From assembly GCF_949628265.1 (NCBI RefSeq), contig NC_088787.1, forward strand, positions 19,768,501 through 19,832,500: DNA of 64,000 nt, in the 5' to 3' direction. Source of the DNA: Cloeon dipterum. Taxonomy: Eukaryota > Arthropoda > Insecta > Ephemeroptera > Baetidae. Under the pieces are notes generated by a model. The model worked only from the letters and a program-made list of their open reading frames with translations, was not told where the DNA came from and searched no databases. The position numbers and the translations under genes were made by a program. Shown one piece after another: positions 46,701 through 58,400 of this stretch (positions are counted from its first letter, which is position 1; each line of letters opens with the position of its first letter).

Positions 46701-49050
46701 GAGGTGTACGGAAAATCTGTGGGGTTGGCGACTTGATCGATGGAAGCTCCGTGATCATACCGCCGGAGCAGCTCTTTGACTAGACTAATTTTGTCTTCGC
46801 TGCTGAGATTCTCCTGCAGGCCAAGGCTTCGTCTGATTTTCGTCAGGTTGATGTGCCTCTGCATTTGGTATTTCTGTGACAACACGATTCATTAAATAAA
46901 TATAGTCGAGTTGAATTAATTTGCTCACGTTTTCAGGGAGTTGGTTTTCTGTGAGATCATACGACAATGACAATTTATTCATCAACTCACTCGCCCTGAG
47001 GCTAGGTACAAGAGGCAAGTAGATTTGCAAATCACTGAAACAGCATGGTTTTGATCCAAATGGCACAAAGTAGTCATTGATAAGCTCCATGACGTCTCCT
47101 AGTTAAAATAACTTAGGTATGAAATTAAAAAAGACAAATTTTCTACCAAGTAATTCTTCAGGATTCAATTCTTTCTCCGTCATAAACCTGAAAAGCTCAA
47201 GTTTGGCCAAAAAGGGTGCTCTGAACATCTTTGAGCCTTGCTCAAGGTTGATGTCTGCCAGCAATTGCAAGAATTCGGCGATTTCTTTTGGACAGACGTC
47301 TGGTATGTGCCACAGTTTATCTGTTTGCTCTCTGCTATGCTCAGCTTCGCTCGTCCTCTCGCTTTCCACTTTGTTCCAAAGCTTCATGGAAGTTTTGAAA
47401 TATTCCTGGTAATAATTCCACCTGTCTAGACTGTTGTAAAAAAGATAACGAACAGTCAATGAAAAATGTGGAAGGACTCACTCTTCTCTGAGCAGTTTCT
47501 TGTACATCATGTGAGCCTCTTTCCAGCGGTCGAGACGGGCCAGAAGAGCGGCTTTCTTTGTGTGCACCAGACCAAGGTTAGACACGATTTTTTCACCCAG
47601 AGGCCCGTTCAACACATCCAGCGCCTCTTTGATTTTGTCCTGAACAGCAACAAATTATTTTTGGAGTCAATATCACAAGAAAATCCGCATAGTTACAATT
47701 TTTTCTTTTGATTTAAACGTTAATAACTTAATGAATCTAGAAAAAATGCAAAAATTTAAATTAGCAAAGTTTTTTATGCCAAAGCAAAAAAGGTTTCCAA
47801 CCTAGGCTTGTTTGCCAAAATTTCCTTGTGAATAAAATTGAAATTTATATACACCATTTTAACACTAAAAAATTGCTTTATTAATATTAACTGTATTGAG
47901 CAAGAAATGTTTAGATAAAATAAATAGCTGAAGATGTGAAGACACCTTGATGATAAAATCTCCGAGAATTTCAGAAAAACTAGATCAATTCCCCTTGTCA
48001 AGGTAAGTCTCAGTACCAAAATATTTCTTGATTCAATAAAAATTGATTTTGAAATTCCAAGTAACCAATACAAAAGTGAAAAAATGTATATTGCCTGCAT
48101 TTCCAAAATCATGAGGTAAAGCTGCACTTCCTGCTCAGCTTCGACTTTTCCCTGCTCGATCATTTTAACAACCATCCGTTCTGCCAAGGGCAGAACCACG
48201 GAGCGTGCCATGTTCTCAGGCACCTCCCTCGTCTGCATCACCACTGACATGACTCCCCAGAAGTAATAAGGATTCTTGTTTCGAATTTTGTAGAGAGCCA
48301 TGGCAGTTTGCTGCTGCTTCTTGAAGTCTCCCACTCGGACGTAAGCCATGAACAAATGCGTCAGCAGATCTTCACTGTTTGGCTCTTTCTGCACAGCATT
48401 GGCGTAAATACTGCATATATTTTGGACTGTAGAATGAAATTGGTGAGTAATTGGGCAGGTTTAAGTGCCAATAAGCAGGACTCACAGCGGTGCATTTCCC
48501 TGTAAGCTATGGTCATAGCTTGCAGAGTTGGTTCGTCGACAGGAACTTCTGACCGCACCGACTCCAGAATCGAGTCACACGTGTCCTCTTTGCCATTTCT
48601 GAGAAAAGCAAGAGCCCTTAATACCTAAATTCAAACCAGATTTGTAAGCAATATAGGCTGGAAATAAAACGTCTCACTTTGGCGCACAAAAAATCCGGCT
48701 GTTTTTTGAGCACTTTGTCAGCTTCCTGGATGGCCTTCTTGTAGTTGCCATTGTCCAGCCAATCTGCAATACACATTTAAATAGTTCGATCTGAAAACTC
48801 ATTGATGACATAAAAATTCATCGAGAAAAGAGCTATGTATCCAATGGAACACCCGGCATGAATGGAGCTTATTGCTGTTCCGAGCAAATTCATCAACTGG
48901 CAGCCAAGAAATCGAGTTTTCCATTTAAGGTTTAATTTCTCTTCAAGCCCATCAAAATTGGATATTAGTTTTCTCCTCGTTCTCACCGTAAATTGGACGT
49001 AACCGACGTTCGGCAACGACAGAATCCACATGGGTTTTGTTCGCAGCCAT
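43787..49050 (-). CDS. NAA25: NatB N-terminal acetyltransferase auxiliary subunit NAA25/MDM20 (15 exons, 978 aa)
   Basis: Exons from the start: 49050-48987, 48763-48678, 48624-48486, 48426-48095, 47639-47482, 47430-47147, 47098-46929, 46873-46692, 46653-46481, 46376-46207, 46153-45983, 45635-45168, 45104-44988, 44265-44152 and 44095-43787. They join in phase to 2937 nt (human NAA25, 972 aa). The TPR-rich subunit anchors catalytic NAA20 to ribosomes; NatB acetylates Met-Asp/Glu/Asn/Gln N termini. Matches run end to end: [125 protein letters not shown] and a lysine-rich KKGKKKKEA segment near the end. Intron 4 (47640-48094) appears to use a GC donor, since the colinear match to human needs the exon to end at 48095. 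The initiator follows an AT-rich upstream stretch. Confidence 0.95.
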
Positions 49051-50389
49051 TTTTGGGCTGATTTAATATTTGGCCGCTTTGAGGGCACCATCTACACGCG
49101 GTTTCAAATTGAGCCGCCAATGCCATTCGCGATCAACTAGCATGGCATTACTATAGGAGAAGGACTGTCAGGAGAGTCAGGGCTGTGAATTTTATCAATT
49201 ATAAACGTTCGACGAATTTATAATAACGTTTGAATATTTTTCTGGACTTCCAATCGTCATAATATATGGGACGATTACACGAGCACAAATCAAGCAATTC
49301 TAAGTTAATATATATAACCATAAAATTTATTAACAACGATTATTACAACCGTCTTAGTCAGCTAAACGTCTGAGCAGGAATTTCACATATCATTATTTAT
49401 TTATTTAAAGAAAAGCATAAATAATATAGCATGTGCCATCGAAAATCGAGATGGTAAATTTACACTTTCTAAATTCTTTTTTTTTTAGAGAATTGCAGAC
49501 TGCAGCCTGCAGACTATTAGAAAAAATATTCCGATAGAAATATTACTATCGCAAAGAACCGATACTCCTCTCAGGGTACCAGATTTTACCGGTAATCGAG
49601 ACGCGTAAGGGATGCTATTTAAGCTGCGGGTGAGTTTGTGAAGAGCACAGTCGTATAAGAGGAAAATAGAGGAGAGGCAGAAAGGTGGTCAGGTTCGTGG
49701 AGGGTGTGAGAGGCAGAAAGGGCCCACAGCAAAGCTAGGGCTTTTGCTGAGTGCTAGGCGTACAGATATAACGCGCGCACTTGTTGAAGCCTGCACACCT
49801 CCGCTAATTTTTCAACCATCCGCCCTTGCTGCCAGCTTCCAAGGTTAGTTTTAATTATTCTCAAAATTTCACTGTACTTCCCAAGGACCACCGTTTTATG
49901 TATTATGTAAAAAAATTGCTCGCGGTCTCGGCGGCGGCGCCTTGGGTCTGCAGACGCGCGTTGGTGTCTCAAGTCCAGGGTTCACACAAAACCGTTTTTT
50001 CTTAAAAACCCACTACATTGCTAAAAACCTATTGCGGGTTTTGCTGCAATTTGGCGCATTTTTCCGAAACACGTGAATTTTTATTGAAAATAAAAAAAAT
50101 TCACATGATGGTTGACCAAATAAGGGATTTTTAAAAGTCAGTAAAAATGCCACTGGTTCCACCAAAAGACAGACAATTGTAACACAAACCGCAATTTTCT
50201 AAAATATCCGACTTCTTATTACGAAATGTGATCTTCTCGGGGATAAATTCGGAAAAATGTAGAAAACCCGAAAACTGGTTATTTGCGCAAAAAAACCGTG
50301 TTGGATTTTTGCAAATTGCGAAATTGGCGAACCCTCTGAACCAGTGGGGGTTGACTGGGCCACCAAAATAATCGGCAGTGACCCCAGAT
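49051..50389. other. Region upstream of NAA25; possible promoter for a plus-strand transcript
   Basis: Holds the NAA25 promoter. A TATTTAAG box at about 49617-49624, followed by a purine-rich stretch to about 49735, looks like a core promoter plus 5' UTR pointing right, possibly for the ankyrin gene; no coding exon can be shown. The open frame at 49754-49972 (-) is not recognisable as a protein. Confidence 0.3.
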
Positions 50390-51300
50390 AAATCAATATG
50401 GAAGGATCCATATTAAGTGAACCCCTGTTTGGCAAGTGGTCTTCAGATCTTGATGAAATTCGGTGGAGATGATGCCCTAGGGAACCTAAGTTAAACCCTA
50501 AAATATTAGGTCAAAATTCCAAAAATTGTTCATTTTACAGGGGTTCAAAGTTTGAGATTTTTGAAAAAGGTGATGTTTTCGGCGATTTTTAACTTGGACT
50601 CTGTTTATAGTAAACACAAAAATTAGGTATCCAAAATATTTTACGTTTGATGCCAAACAACTTTCCCACGATGACCAACTTCGTAGGTCAAAGGTCAAGG
50701 TCACTAAATTGGGGTCAAACTTTTCAAAAAAATCCCACATACCCAAGTACATAAAATTTGGGAAATTCAAAATAGCCAAAATGTGCCTCATATCCATGGT
50801 AACAACATATAAAAAATTGGCGATGCGTTTTTTTCGTTTTCGAGATATTTTGAATTGAGTGTTTAAAATCGATGTTTTCCGGGTCTTCTGATCATAAATA
50901 AAAACACGTTTTCCGCTTAATCTCAGCTTCTATGGGTCCGATTTACAAAAACCGCACACCGTTTGATACGTAATGACCTCCCCTAGGTAATGCAAGTGAT
51001 CATAAGGGTGCCCACCCCCTTCAAACCCTTAACCACCCCCTGAAAATCCGAAAAAAATATTTTTTCATATTTTTAATCTCTATCTCGATAAATTAAGCGT
51101 GACACCAATCAAGTATGTTCCAAAATAGTTACAATAATAAATATTATTATTTTCTTTGTACAGTAAACCTTCAAAAAAATAAAGGGTTTAACTTAGGTTC
51201 CCTAGGGCATCACCTCCACCGAATTTCATCAAGATCTGAAGACCACTTGCCAAACAGGGGTTCACTTAATATGGATCCTTCCATATATTTTTGGTATTTT
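50390..51300. mobile_element. Foldback element, copy 2 (relative at 21600-22410)
   Basis: The left arm (about 50390-50505) and right arm (about 51180-51300) are near-perfect inverted copies. Both read AATATGGAAGGATCC, AAGTGAACCCCTGTTTGGCA, AGTGGTCTTCAGATCTTGAT, GAAATTCGGTGGAG and CCTAGGGAACCTAAGTTAAA in the same sense. The interior contains TTCATTTTACAGGGGTTCAA, matching the inner arm of the element in MFSD8 intron 1. About 680 bp of AT-rich DNA without a gene separates the arms. The arms match better than in copy 1, so this copy is likely younger. Confidence 0.75.
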
Positions 51301-52788
51301 TGTGCCCAGCAGGGTCCAGGTCCTTTTGTAACATAGCAGCTTTCTTCCCCGGCTCCTTATTCTTGCTACATATTGTTTATTTTGTGCTCACGCGAGAATT
51401 TCGTGCTAAAACAGCAAAGAGAACGCTTTGTCACACTCTCCTGCAGGGTTTTGTTATTCTTGTATGTCGCAAACCTATTGAAAATAAATGAAACCAGGCT
51501 CCCTCGTTGCTTAAAATACTTCCTTTTCATCCCTAAAAGGAACAATAGATGGTTTAGAAATTGTTCTTTAGCTTTTGCATTTTCAAGGTATTCCAGGTAT
51601 CCAATTTTGACCATATACATCGAGAACAATTGATCGATTTCTCCTCCTTTTTTACTGTTGCTTCATGCAACAGCAGGGGTTACACAAAAATAATCCCTAG
51701 GCGAGCGGTATTGTCATTACTACGCTCTTTCTGAGGCACATTAACTGCTAGTAGCACGCAAAGTAATTTCATGACGGCAAATATATATTTTTTTTACCCG
51801 CCTATTCATTCTTTTTCTGAGAAGGTCATTGCGTTCTTTTGGTTTTATTTTGTGCGTGAAAATTAAAGCTGCACGCTGCACTTGTTGCTGCATATTGACC
51901 CTCAAATTTTTTAACATCTTGAACTTTTTCAGCCTAGCCCGCGTAGAAATTTTTTATTCCATAAATATTCCGGTATATTGTATGGGATGTACGAGACAAT
52001 AAAATGTAATTCATGTATGTTCTTGGTTAATACAGTGATGTGCTTCCAAATTAAATGATTAATTGAATTTATTAATTGCGCACATTTAAATAACGATCAA
52101 GAATTAATTTTTCACGTTTTTAATTGATCCCAGATTCATCCGAGGATGTTCCTAAAAATGATAAAAGAATATTCCAGAAATATTCCTAGGAGGAAAGCAA
52201 GAGTCTTTTGACATCCCCTATGAACATCCCTGGGACATTCTTTAGGGTTATCGTCTTTTTGGGATGTTCCTTGGATTTAGTTAAAAAGCGTCACAAATAT
52301 CAGGCCATAATAATTGTTCCTGTGGATTAATCCTCGACTAAGGAGGTATATTCCTATAACAAAATCCTGGACTAGATTTTTCTGCGCGGGAGCAGTGTGT
52401 TGCTCAAACAAAAATCCAATATTATACATAAAACGGTGTTTCTTACTTTATATAGTGTCCGACAACTTTTCAAATATTTTGTACGTTTATAGGTTTAAAA
52501 AATATGCTTATTATTTCCAAAAATTAACATTATTATTATGTAAAATAAAACAAAACCCTTCGAAAAGATATAAAAAACTTAAATATAAATCAGGAAAAAC
52601 TCCAAGATTTTTTTTGCGTCGGAAAATTTCAAAATATGTTGCATTTATTTATTTCTTTTGTATGAATGTCATAAAACTGCAACATGTACGGATAGAAAAA
52701 CTGATTTCAATAAATGCTTTTTAACCATTTAATGAAAAAAATGTATTTAACATATAAAGTGACCAAAAATTGTTCTCTTTGTCCACAG
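51301..52788. other. AT-rich DNA upstream of the ankyrin exon
   Basis: No gene is supported. The open frames at 51366-51633 (both strands) and 52314-52724 (136 codons, very Lys/Phe/Tyr/Ile-rich) have the composition of random AT-rich DNA. This stretch is probably intron or upstream DNA of the ankyrin gene, because an acceptor lies at 52787-52788. Confidence 0.35.
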
Positions 52789-52806
52789 ACCAAGCCAGCC
52801 GTAAAC

Positions 52807-53247
52807 ATGTGGATCAGAGTGAGGAGCATTGCAGAGCTGCTGCCTGCACCCACCATCCAGCAGGACGAGGAGTTGGCACATCTTGGCCACCAACTACAAA
52901 ATTTATGGCATCAAGAGGATGCCATCGAGTCTGCCATCGAGGCATTAAAAGAGACGTGTAACGACACGCCACTCCTTCACGCCGCAGCTTTGCTTTGCTC
53001 GGTTGAGGTGGTTGAGCGCCTCCTCGAACTCGGCCTCAACGTGCACAGCCGAGATCCAGCAAATGGCACGACTCTGCTCCATATGGCTGCATTAAACTCG
53101 CAGCACGGAGTAAAAATGGTCCAAATCCTCTTAGGACTCGGCCTTTCCAAGCTGGCTGAAGACGACTGTGGCAAGAAGCCAATCGACTTTGCTAACGAGG
53201 GCCAAAACGAGTCAGTTTATGAGCTGTTGAGAGTGTTGAGCTCATAG
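52807..53247 (+). CDS. Small ankyrin-repeat protein (terminal exon, 146 aa)
   Basis: The exon starts at 52789 after a good acceptor (TTGTCCACAG). The first ATG in frame, at 52807, gives 146 residues. An N-terminal helical, acidic part (MWIRVRSIAELLPAPTIQQD and on) is followed by about three ankyrin repeats: NDTPLLHAAALLCSVEVVER with LLELGLNVHSRD (about 52-83), GTTLLHMAALNSQHGVKMVQ with ILLGLGLS (87-114) and a partial CGKKPIDFANEGQNESVYEL (121-140). The TPLHxAA-type signature and GADVN-like turns are clear. Ankyrin repeats bind proteins; no enzyme domain is attached and I cannot name an orthologue. The reading frame is open to the acceptor (TKPAVN before the Met), so an upstream coding exon is possible. 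Confidence 0.75.
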   Translation: MWIRVRSIAELLPAPTIQQDEELAHLGHQLQNLWHQEDAIESAIEALKETCNDTPLLHAAALLCSVEVVERLLELGLNVHSRDPANGTTLLHMAALNSQHGVKMVQILLGLGLSKLAEDDCGKKPIDFANEGQNESVYELLRVLSS

Positions 53248-53439
53248 TCACAAATAATTGTGATTTTTGTTTGATTAATTTTTGATTTTGGGAATTTAAA
53301 AAAAAGTTTTTCGTTTTTTTTTAAATCAACTTTTAATAAGTTTTTGCGGGGCCACTTGAAATCTCAGACTGCCCGTTTTGGCTCGCATTGTTATAAGGCA
53401 TTCTCAGGAGTGTCAAAGCAATGGGAGATGTTTGAGCAG
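53248..53439. other. 3' UTR of the ankyrin gene
   Basis: Short T-rich stretch after the stop codon with no other feature seen. Confidence 0.3.
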
Positions 53440-53765
53440 TCCCGGGATCTAATGCTGGCTACCCAATGTCAGAGATGGCAAAAAGTGGTTAAGTTTAGTA
53501 ACTCAAAATGCTCAAATAACACAACGGGCTGGGAGGCGCACCGGCGCCGTCTCGACACTTGCTGGTTTGCGCACCTTTCCAGCGGCTTTATGGACAAATA
53601 TGTCTCGGTGTGGGGAGGCGAAAAGACGGCCACATATTGGGCACAAGCTTAATTGCTTCGGGCCACTCGAGCACCCGTGTTACCCGCTCGCTCAGCGGTG
53701 TTATTGGGACCTGGCACCCAGTGAGCTCGCCCACGGAATTAGTGCTGTGCAGAGTTTCTAAAAAA
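53440..53765. repeat. Dispersed repeat, copy 2 (partner 17615-18003)
   Basis: Same-orientation relative of 17615-18003, sharing GTCAGAGATGGCA, GGCTGGGAGGCGCACCGGCG, TTTCCAGCGGCTT and TTGGGCACAAGCT. It ends in an A-rich tail at 53760-53780, like an element made from RNA. It lacks the 40-bp tandem duplication of copy 1. Short open frames inside it (53344-53652 and others) are not genes. Confidence 0.65.
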
Positions 53766-55455
53766 AAAGAAAAAAGAAAAGATTTTTAACCTGAATCAAC
53801 CATTAAGTGTTTAAGTCAGCACAAAAATATAAAACGAGTAAAAAATTTATTCACTAAAATTTCCTTTCGATAACAAAATTTATTTAATCTCAGTCCTCAT
53901 ATAAGTTCCTACTTTCAAATTTAACGAAATTTAAAAAAAAGTTAAAATCAAAATAGCAATATAATTGATTTAAACCCCAATTTTATGATATAAATAAGCT
54001 GACAAGTCTTGTATGACAGTAAATTGTTTTTTCGTTTTTAGAACCTTTCAAAATGCAATAAAATATTGTGTAAATATATTATTTGAGGGAAATTTTCTCT
54101 TAAGATTTATTGACTCGCTTCAAAGGTGCCTTTTAAAAAAATATTGTGTTTTCTGTTCATCATAAGTGTACATCAGATGCAGACCAAAATTAGTCTTCCG
54201 TGTGTAATTCCCAATTAATGTATTAGTTCTAAAAAAATATGAATGTTTATTTTCCTGGCCGCTCTGCACATCTTCCATACGTATAAAGTGATTTAACGCA
54301 TAAGGAGGGGCCAAGAGCTGATAGATTTGTCCTTTTATGTGAACATTTTTGAAACGTGGAAAATTGTCAAAGAGTGAGATAGTAAATGCTGCAAAACTAT
54401 GTTAATTTTCAAAATGATTTTTGTTGAAATGTTTCTTTTTTATCACAAATTTGAATTTTCATTGTTAATGTATACATTAAATTCAGTATTAGACGGTCCT
54501 GTAAGCATTTCACAATGCAACATTTTTTGTGAATTTGAATTGGAGAAAGTCTGTAAAAATACTTAACTCAATAATGCCATTTGAGTACATAGTCACTCAA
54601 TGTACATAGTACATAACAGTACAGGAAATGTTTATAATAAAATTTATCTGTACAAACATTTAATTTTTTCTTTCAAAATTACTTTATATCGAAAATTAAA
54701 TTTATTTGCATGATTTTGAAGGTGAATTCTAGTTTTTTAACAAATAAAAAAATTATCCATTCAACGCAGGGCGTAAAAATAAAATTGACACCCATCATAT
54801 AGAAATTCCAGCCTGCTATTCAGCCTCCAAAATTCTCGTCTTTGGCCCTGTCAGACAACCTCGCACTAAAAAATGGATAAGCCAGAAATACAAACTTCAA
54901 GTCAGCGAGACCAAATTAAAAAATTACTCACAAAATTGGAGATGGTGTGGGGCAGAAAAAGCTAACATATTAATCTGAAGGGCAAAATTAAAACACGATA
55001 CATTGTTCATTTCTTATGTTTAATATTTACAGTTTTATGAATTTGAGCGTAATCCTGTATTTTATTTAAATTTAAATGTAAAGCTTCTAAGTAAATATTA
55101 TACAGATGTGTGAGCAAAAAAAATAACAAAAATCTTAGCTGAGCGTAACAATGACTAAACAGTCAGAGCGAGATAGAAAAAATTGTGTATCACAAGTTTA
55201 GCAGCTGCGTTGGTGTGTTCTTGCGAGAATAAAACGTGAAGAATGCCAAGATTGTGGATTAATTCACATGTTTATATGTCATCAGGAAAAAGAATTTACG
55301 AATTAATTACACGCCTTTGCTTATTTAACTCTGATGAACACATTATCTCTTACTGCAAAGTATTAATACTAAAATTATCACTGAAATTGGCAGCAGTCTG
55401 TGGGCAGCAGGAGATTGGAAGGAAGCAGATTTAACACCGGTAACAACGCAACAAA
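53766..55455. other. Intergenic AT-rich DNA
   Basis: No open frame, RNA gene or structured repeat can be supported. It lies between two convergent genes and probably contains the 3' UTR of the charged-protein gene at its right end. Confidence 0.4.
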
Positions 55456-58400
55456 TCAAGATTGCGATTGAGTTTCTTCCTCTGGCAAATCTGCGAAAAT
55501 GAAAAGATAAAATTAACTATAAGCAGATAAAATTAAGATAACATTAGAAGCACATGAAATCACCTTAATATTTAAATTTAAGAATTTCAGAGTAAAAAAT
55601 GAATCATCAATAGATTTATCATGTCAGGCGGAGTGCTAGGTTGAAAACTTTGAATTGGAGGTCCATGTAAAAATAAAAAAAGCAAACATATTGTAAGAAA
55701 AATCCCGTGGAAGGTTCCCATATATATGGTAATTTAACTTTTTGTATTAAAATGAATACCATTTTCAATTGGTAATAGGAAGTCAAACTCTAAATATTTC
55801 CAGTCTCAACATTTTTTTATAATCAATTATGTGGCTGAATAAAATCAACTCACCTTCAGGATTGGAACCAATGGATCCTTGTGACCATTGGTGTTCGTTG
55901 AAAGGCTGGTCCGGAAGGTCGATTAAGTGTCCATTTTGCTTTGTTGTATCTTCAGGATTTTTGCTCTCTCTAAAAATTGAGAAAGCCAAATCAATTTTAA
56001 ATAACTCTCCAAAAAGCTATTTGGTGACGATAATTAATTAATTGACCAGTTGCGTAAACCCTTAGTGTTTGAAGCCGCCAACAGATGGCGCAACCACAGA
56101 CTTTCTTAAAAAATTTTGTTATAAGCGTTTTTAAGGCATTTCCACTGCGATTTCAGACTCAATCTAGCTATTTAACATTCTTCAATTAATTTGCTTTTTT
56201 TGACGTGCTGATAACCAAAATCGGTTCAGCCATTCACCGTAGAAACGTTGGAAAATATTTTTTTCTCAATAATTAGTTTTTCACGATTCTACGACGATTA
56301 GCTGAACCGATTTTGGTTTGCAGCATGTCAAAGAAAACATATTTATTGAAGAATGCACAGTAGCTAGGTTGAGTCTGAAATCGCAGCGGAAGTGCCTTAA
56401 AAGCAGAAGTCTATGGTGGCGCCATCTGTTGGCGGCTTCGAACACAGGGTTTATGCAACTAGTGAATTCCATCCAATGGACAAAAATTTCCAAACAATTT
56501 AACTTCAAGCTCCAAAATTACCCTGTTTCCTTTTCGCTGGAGGGCTCTCTCTGCTTCTCTTTCCGCTTCTTTTGCACGCAGCTGAGATAGGTTTCTGTCC
56601 GCCGGCGCTGCAAAATTTGATTTTCAGATACGCCTTTCAAAGCAAAGAGAGCAATACCTTAGAGTGGTCGGCCTTAGGAATTTCCAGCAGTGGATGTTTC
56701 AGGGCATACTCTGCTTTGTATTTCTGGACGGCGTCGGAAACCTGACTTGATCTCTCCAGCGTCACCAGTCCTGCATAAATTATTATATTATTTAAGATTA
56801 AATTTCAAACAGAAAATAAAAATTAATTTTGTTTGAAATTTGTTCCCAAAAAAAACTGATTTTTTAGTTAAGATAAGTGCTCAGGAAATGCAGTTCTGTC
56901 CATCTAGTTTATTAATTAATTATTTTTTTTTACAAAAAAACGTCTAATTTATTACAATGGGAAAATTTCTACAATTTTTATTCATTTTTGGAACAAATTA
57001 CCAGAAATTGCAAGTTTAGGATATATATTGTGGGTTTTTTAATGTAATTTACTTTAGATATTTTCATAATATTGGGAACTTCCAAAAAATCATGAAACTC
57101 GGAAAAGAATCAGTTCAAAAATGATGGAAGTTTTCAGTTTGATTTGTTACAATATACAACAATTTGTTAGAAATTTATACTGTTGGAATAAAATACTTGA
57201 AAGCTAGGAACACGGTAATGAAAAAAGTGATATATTAAAACTTAAAATAAAATTATTACTCTACCAGGTGAGGAGTCAAAAGTTGAAAATGTTCTCTTGA
57301 GTGTTATAAGATGAAATCAAAAGAACAATATTTGAGCGTCTTAATGAAGCCAAAATATACTTAATTAGTAGCAAAAGAATTTCGTTTTTTAGTTTAGCAA
57401 ATAATTTGAAGTTTTCTTCATACTTTCTGTAGTGTAGTGGTGGATATCTAAATTAATTGGTATAATTATTGCGAAATTTAATTATTGAAGGAAAGGGCGG
57501 GTTTTCCTAAACAACTCTGGACACAGACATAAATTCAATTTTCCTACTTTTAGCCAAACATTGAAAAATTATAATTACCGATGCAAGATAGAAATCTCTC
57601 TTTCTCGTTCAGTTTCTGTGGCTCAATGGCAATTCCAATATTCTTGTCGACAGAATGGGCAATGTTTTCCTTCTCCTCCTCAAACTCTTCCATCAATTTC
57701 CTACACAACCTGAATGATATTCAAGTATAAAATTTATTTATAAATTCAAACAGTCATAGTCTTACCCAGCGCTGCTTTCAATTTGCGTCTCAACCTTTGG
57801 CTGCTCCTCTTCTGCAGGAATTTCTTTTCCGGCCTTAAGCTTCACTTCCTCCTCCAGGCGCATCTTTTTCTCAGGAACTGCCATTGTATTATCTCTGCTC
57901 TTGGTTTTTATTGCATTTTTCATCCGCAGCAGCTTCATATACGGCCGCTAGATATTATTTTTTCAATATTAGTTATTTGATCTTTATGTTGAGGGGAGGA
58001 TGAGTTATTTATAAAGGGAGTTAAAAATTTAGAAAATTTAATCAATGAATTTAATGCAGCAACTTTCTTTAAACAGGTTTTATTTTGCAGAAGAAAGAGT
58101 TTTTTCTCTATCCAATTTCTAAAGAATATTGATTTAATGTTTTATTACGATATTTATTATTCATGAGTTATAAAAAAAATATCTTTACTATATATGCAGT
58201 TTTTGTATAAAAATTGAATAATTTTTCTCTTTATAAATAAATCATCTTAAGAAATTGATAGATTAAGAGTTAATTGCCATTATAATGAAAATAAAATACA
58301 AAATGGGACCCTGGGAAATAATTAAATAAATTCAACGAATTTTTAAATGAGTATTATGCAAACATATTATGTTTAAATTGAATTAAAAATATTTTATAAT

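Noticed and set aside
47774-48394. 206-codon open frame treated as one exon of NAA25
   Set aside because: Similarity to NAA25 stops at residue Gln before 48095; the rest is intron sequence rich in Ile/Leu/Phe codons.
48777-49091. 104-codon minus-strand open frame at the start of NAA25
   Set aside because: It is in a different frame from the true first exon (49050-48987) and runs through the intron.
52314-52724. 136-codon plus-strand open frame
   Set aside because: Lys/Tyr/Phe/Ile-rich, typical of chance frames in AT-rich DNA; it is not linked to the ankyrin exon by plausible splicing.
56522-56607. Alternative frame of exon 7 of the charged-protein gene (reading Ala/Glu/Arg-rich coiled coil)
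   Set aside because: It looks more helical, but it does not fit the phase of the preceding exon and meets a stop in the next one; the chosen frame joins cleanly on both sides.
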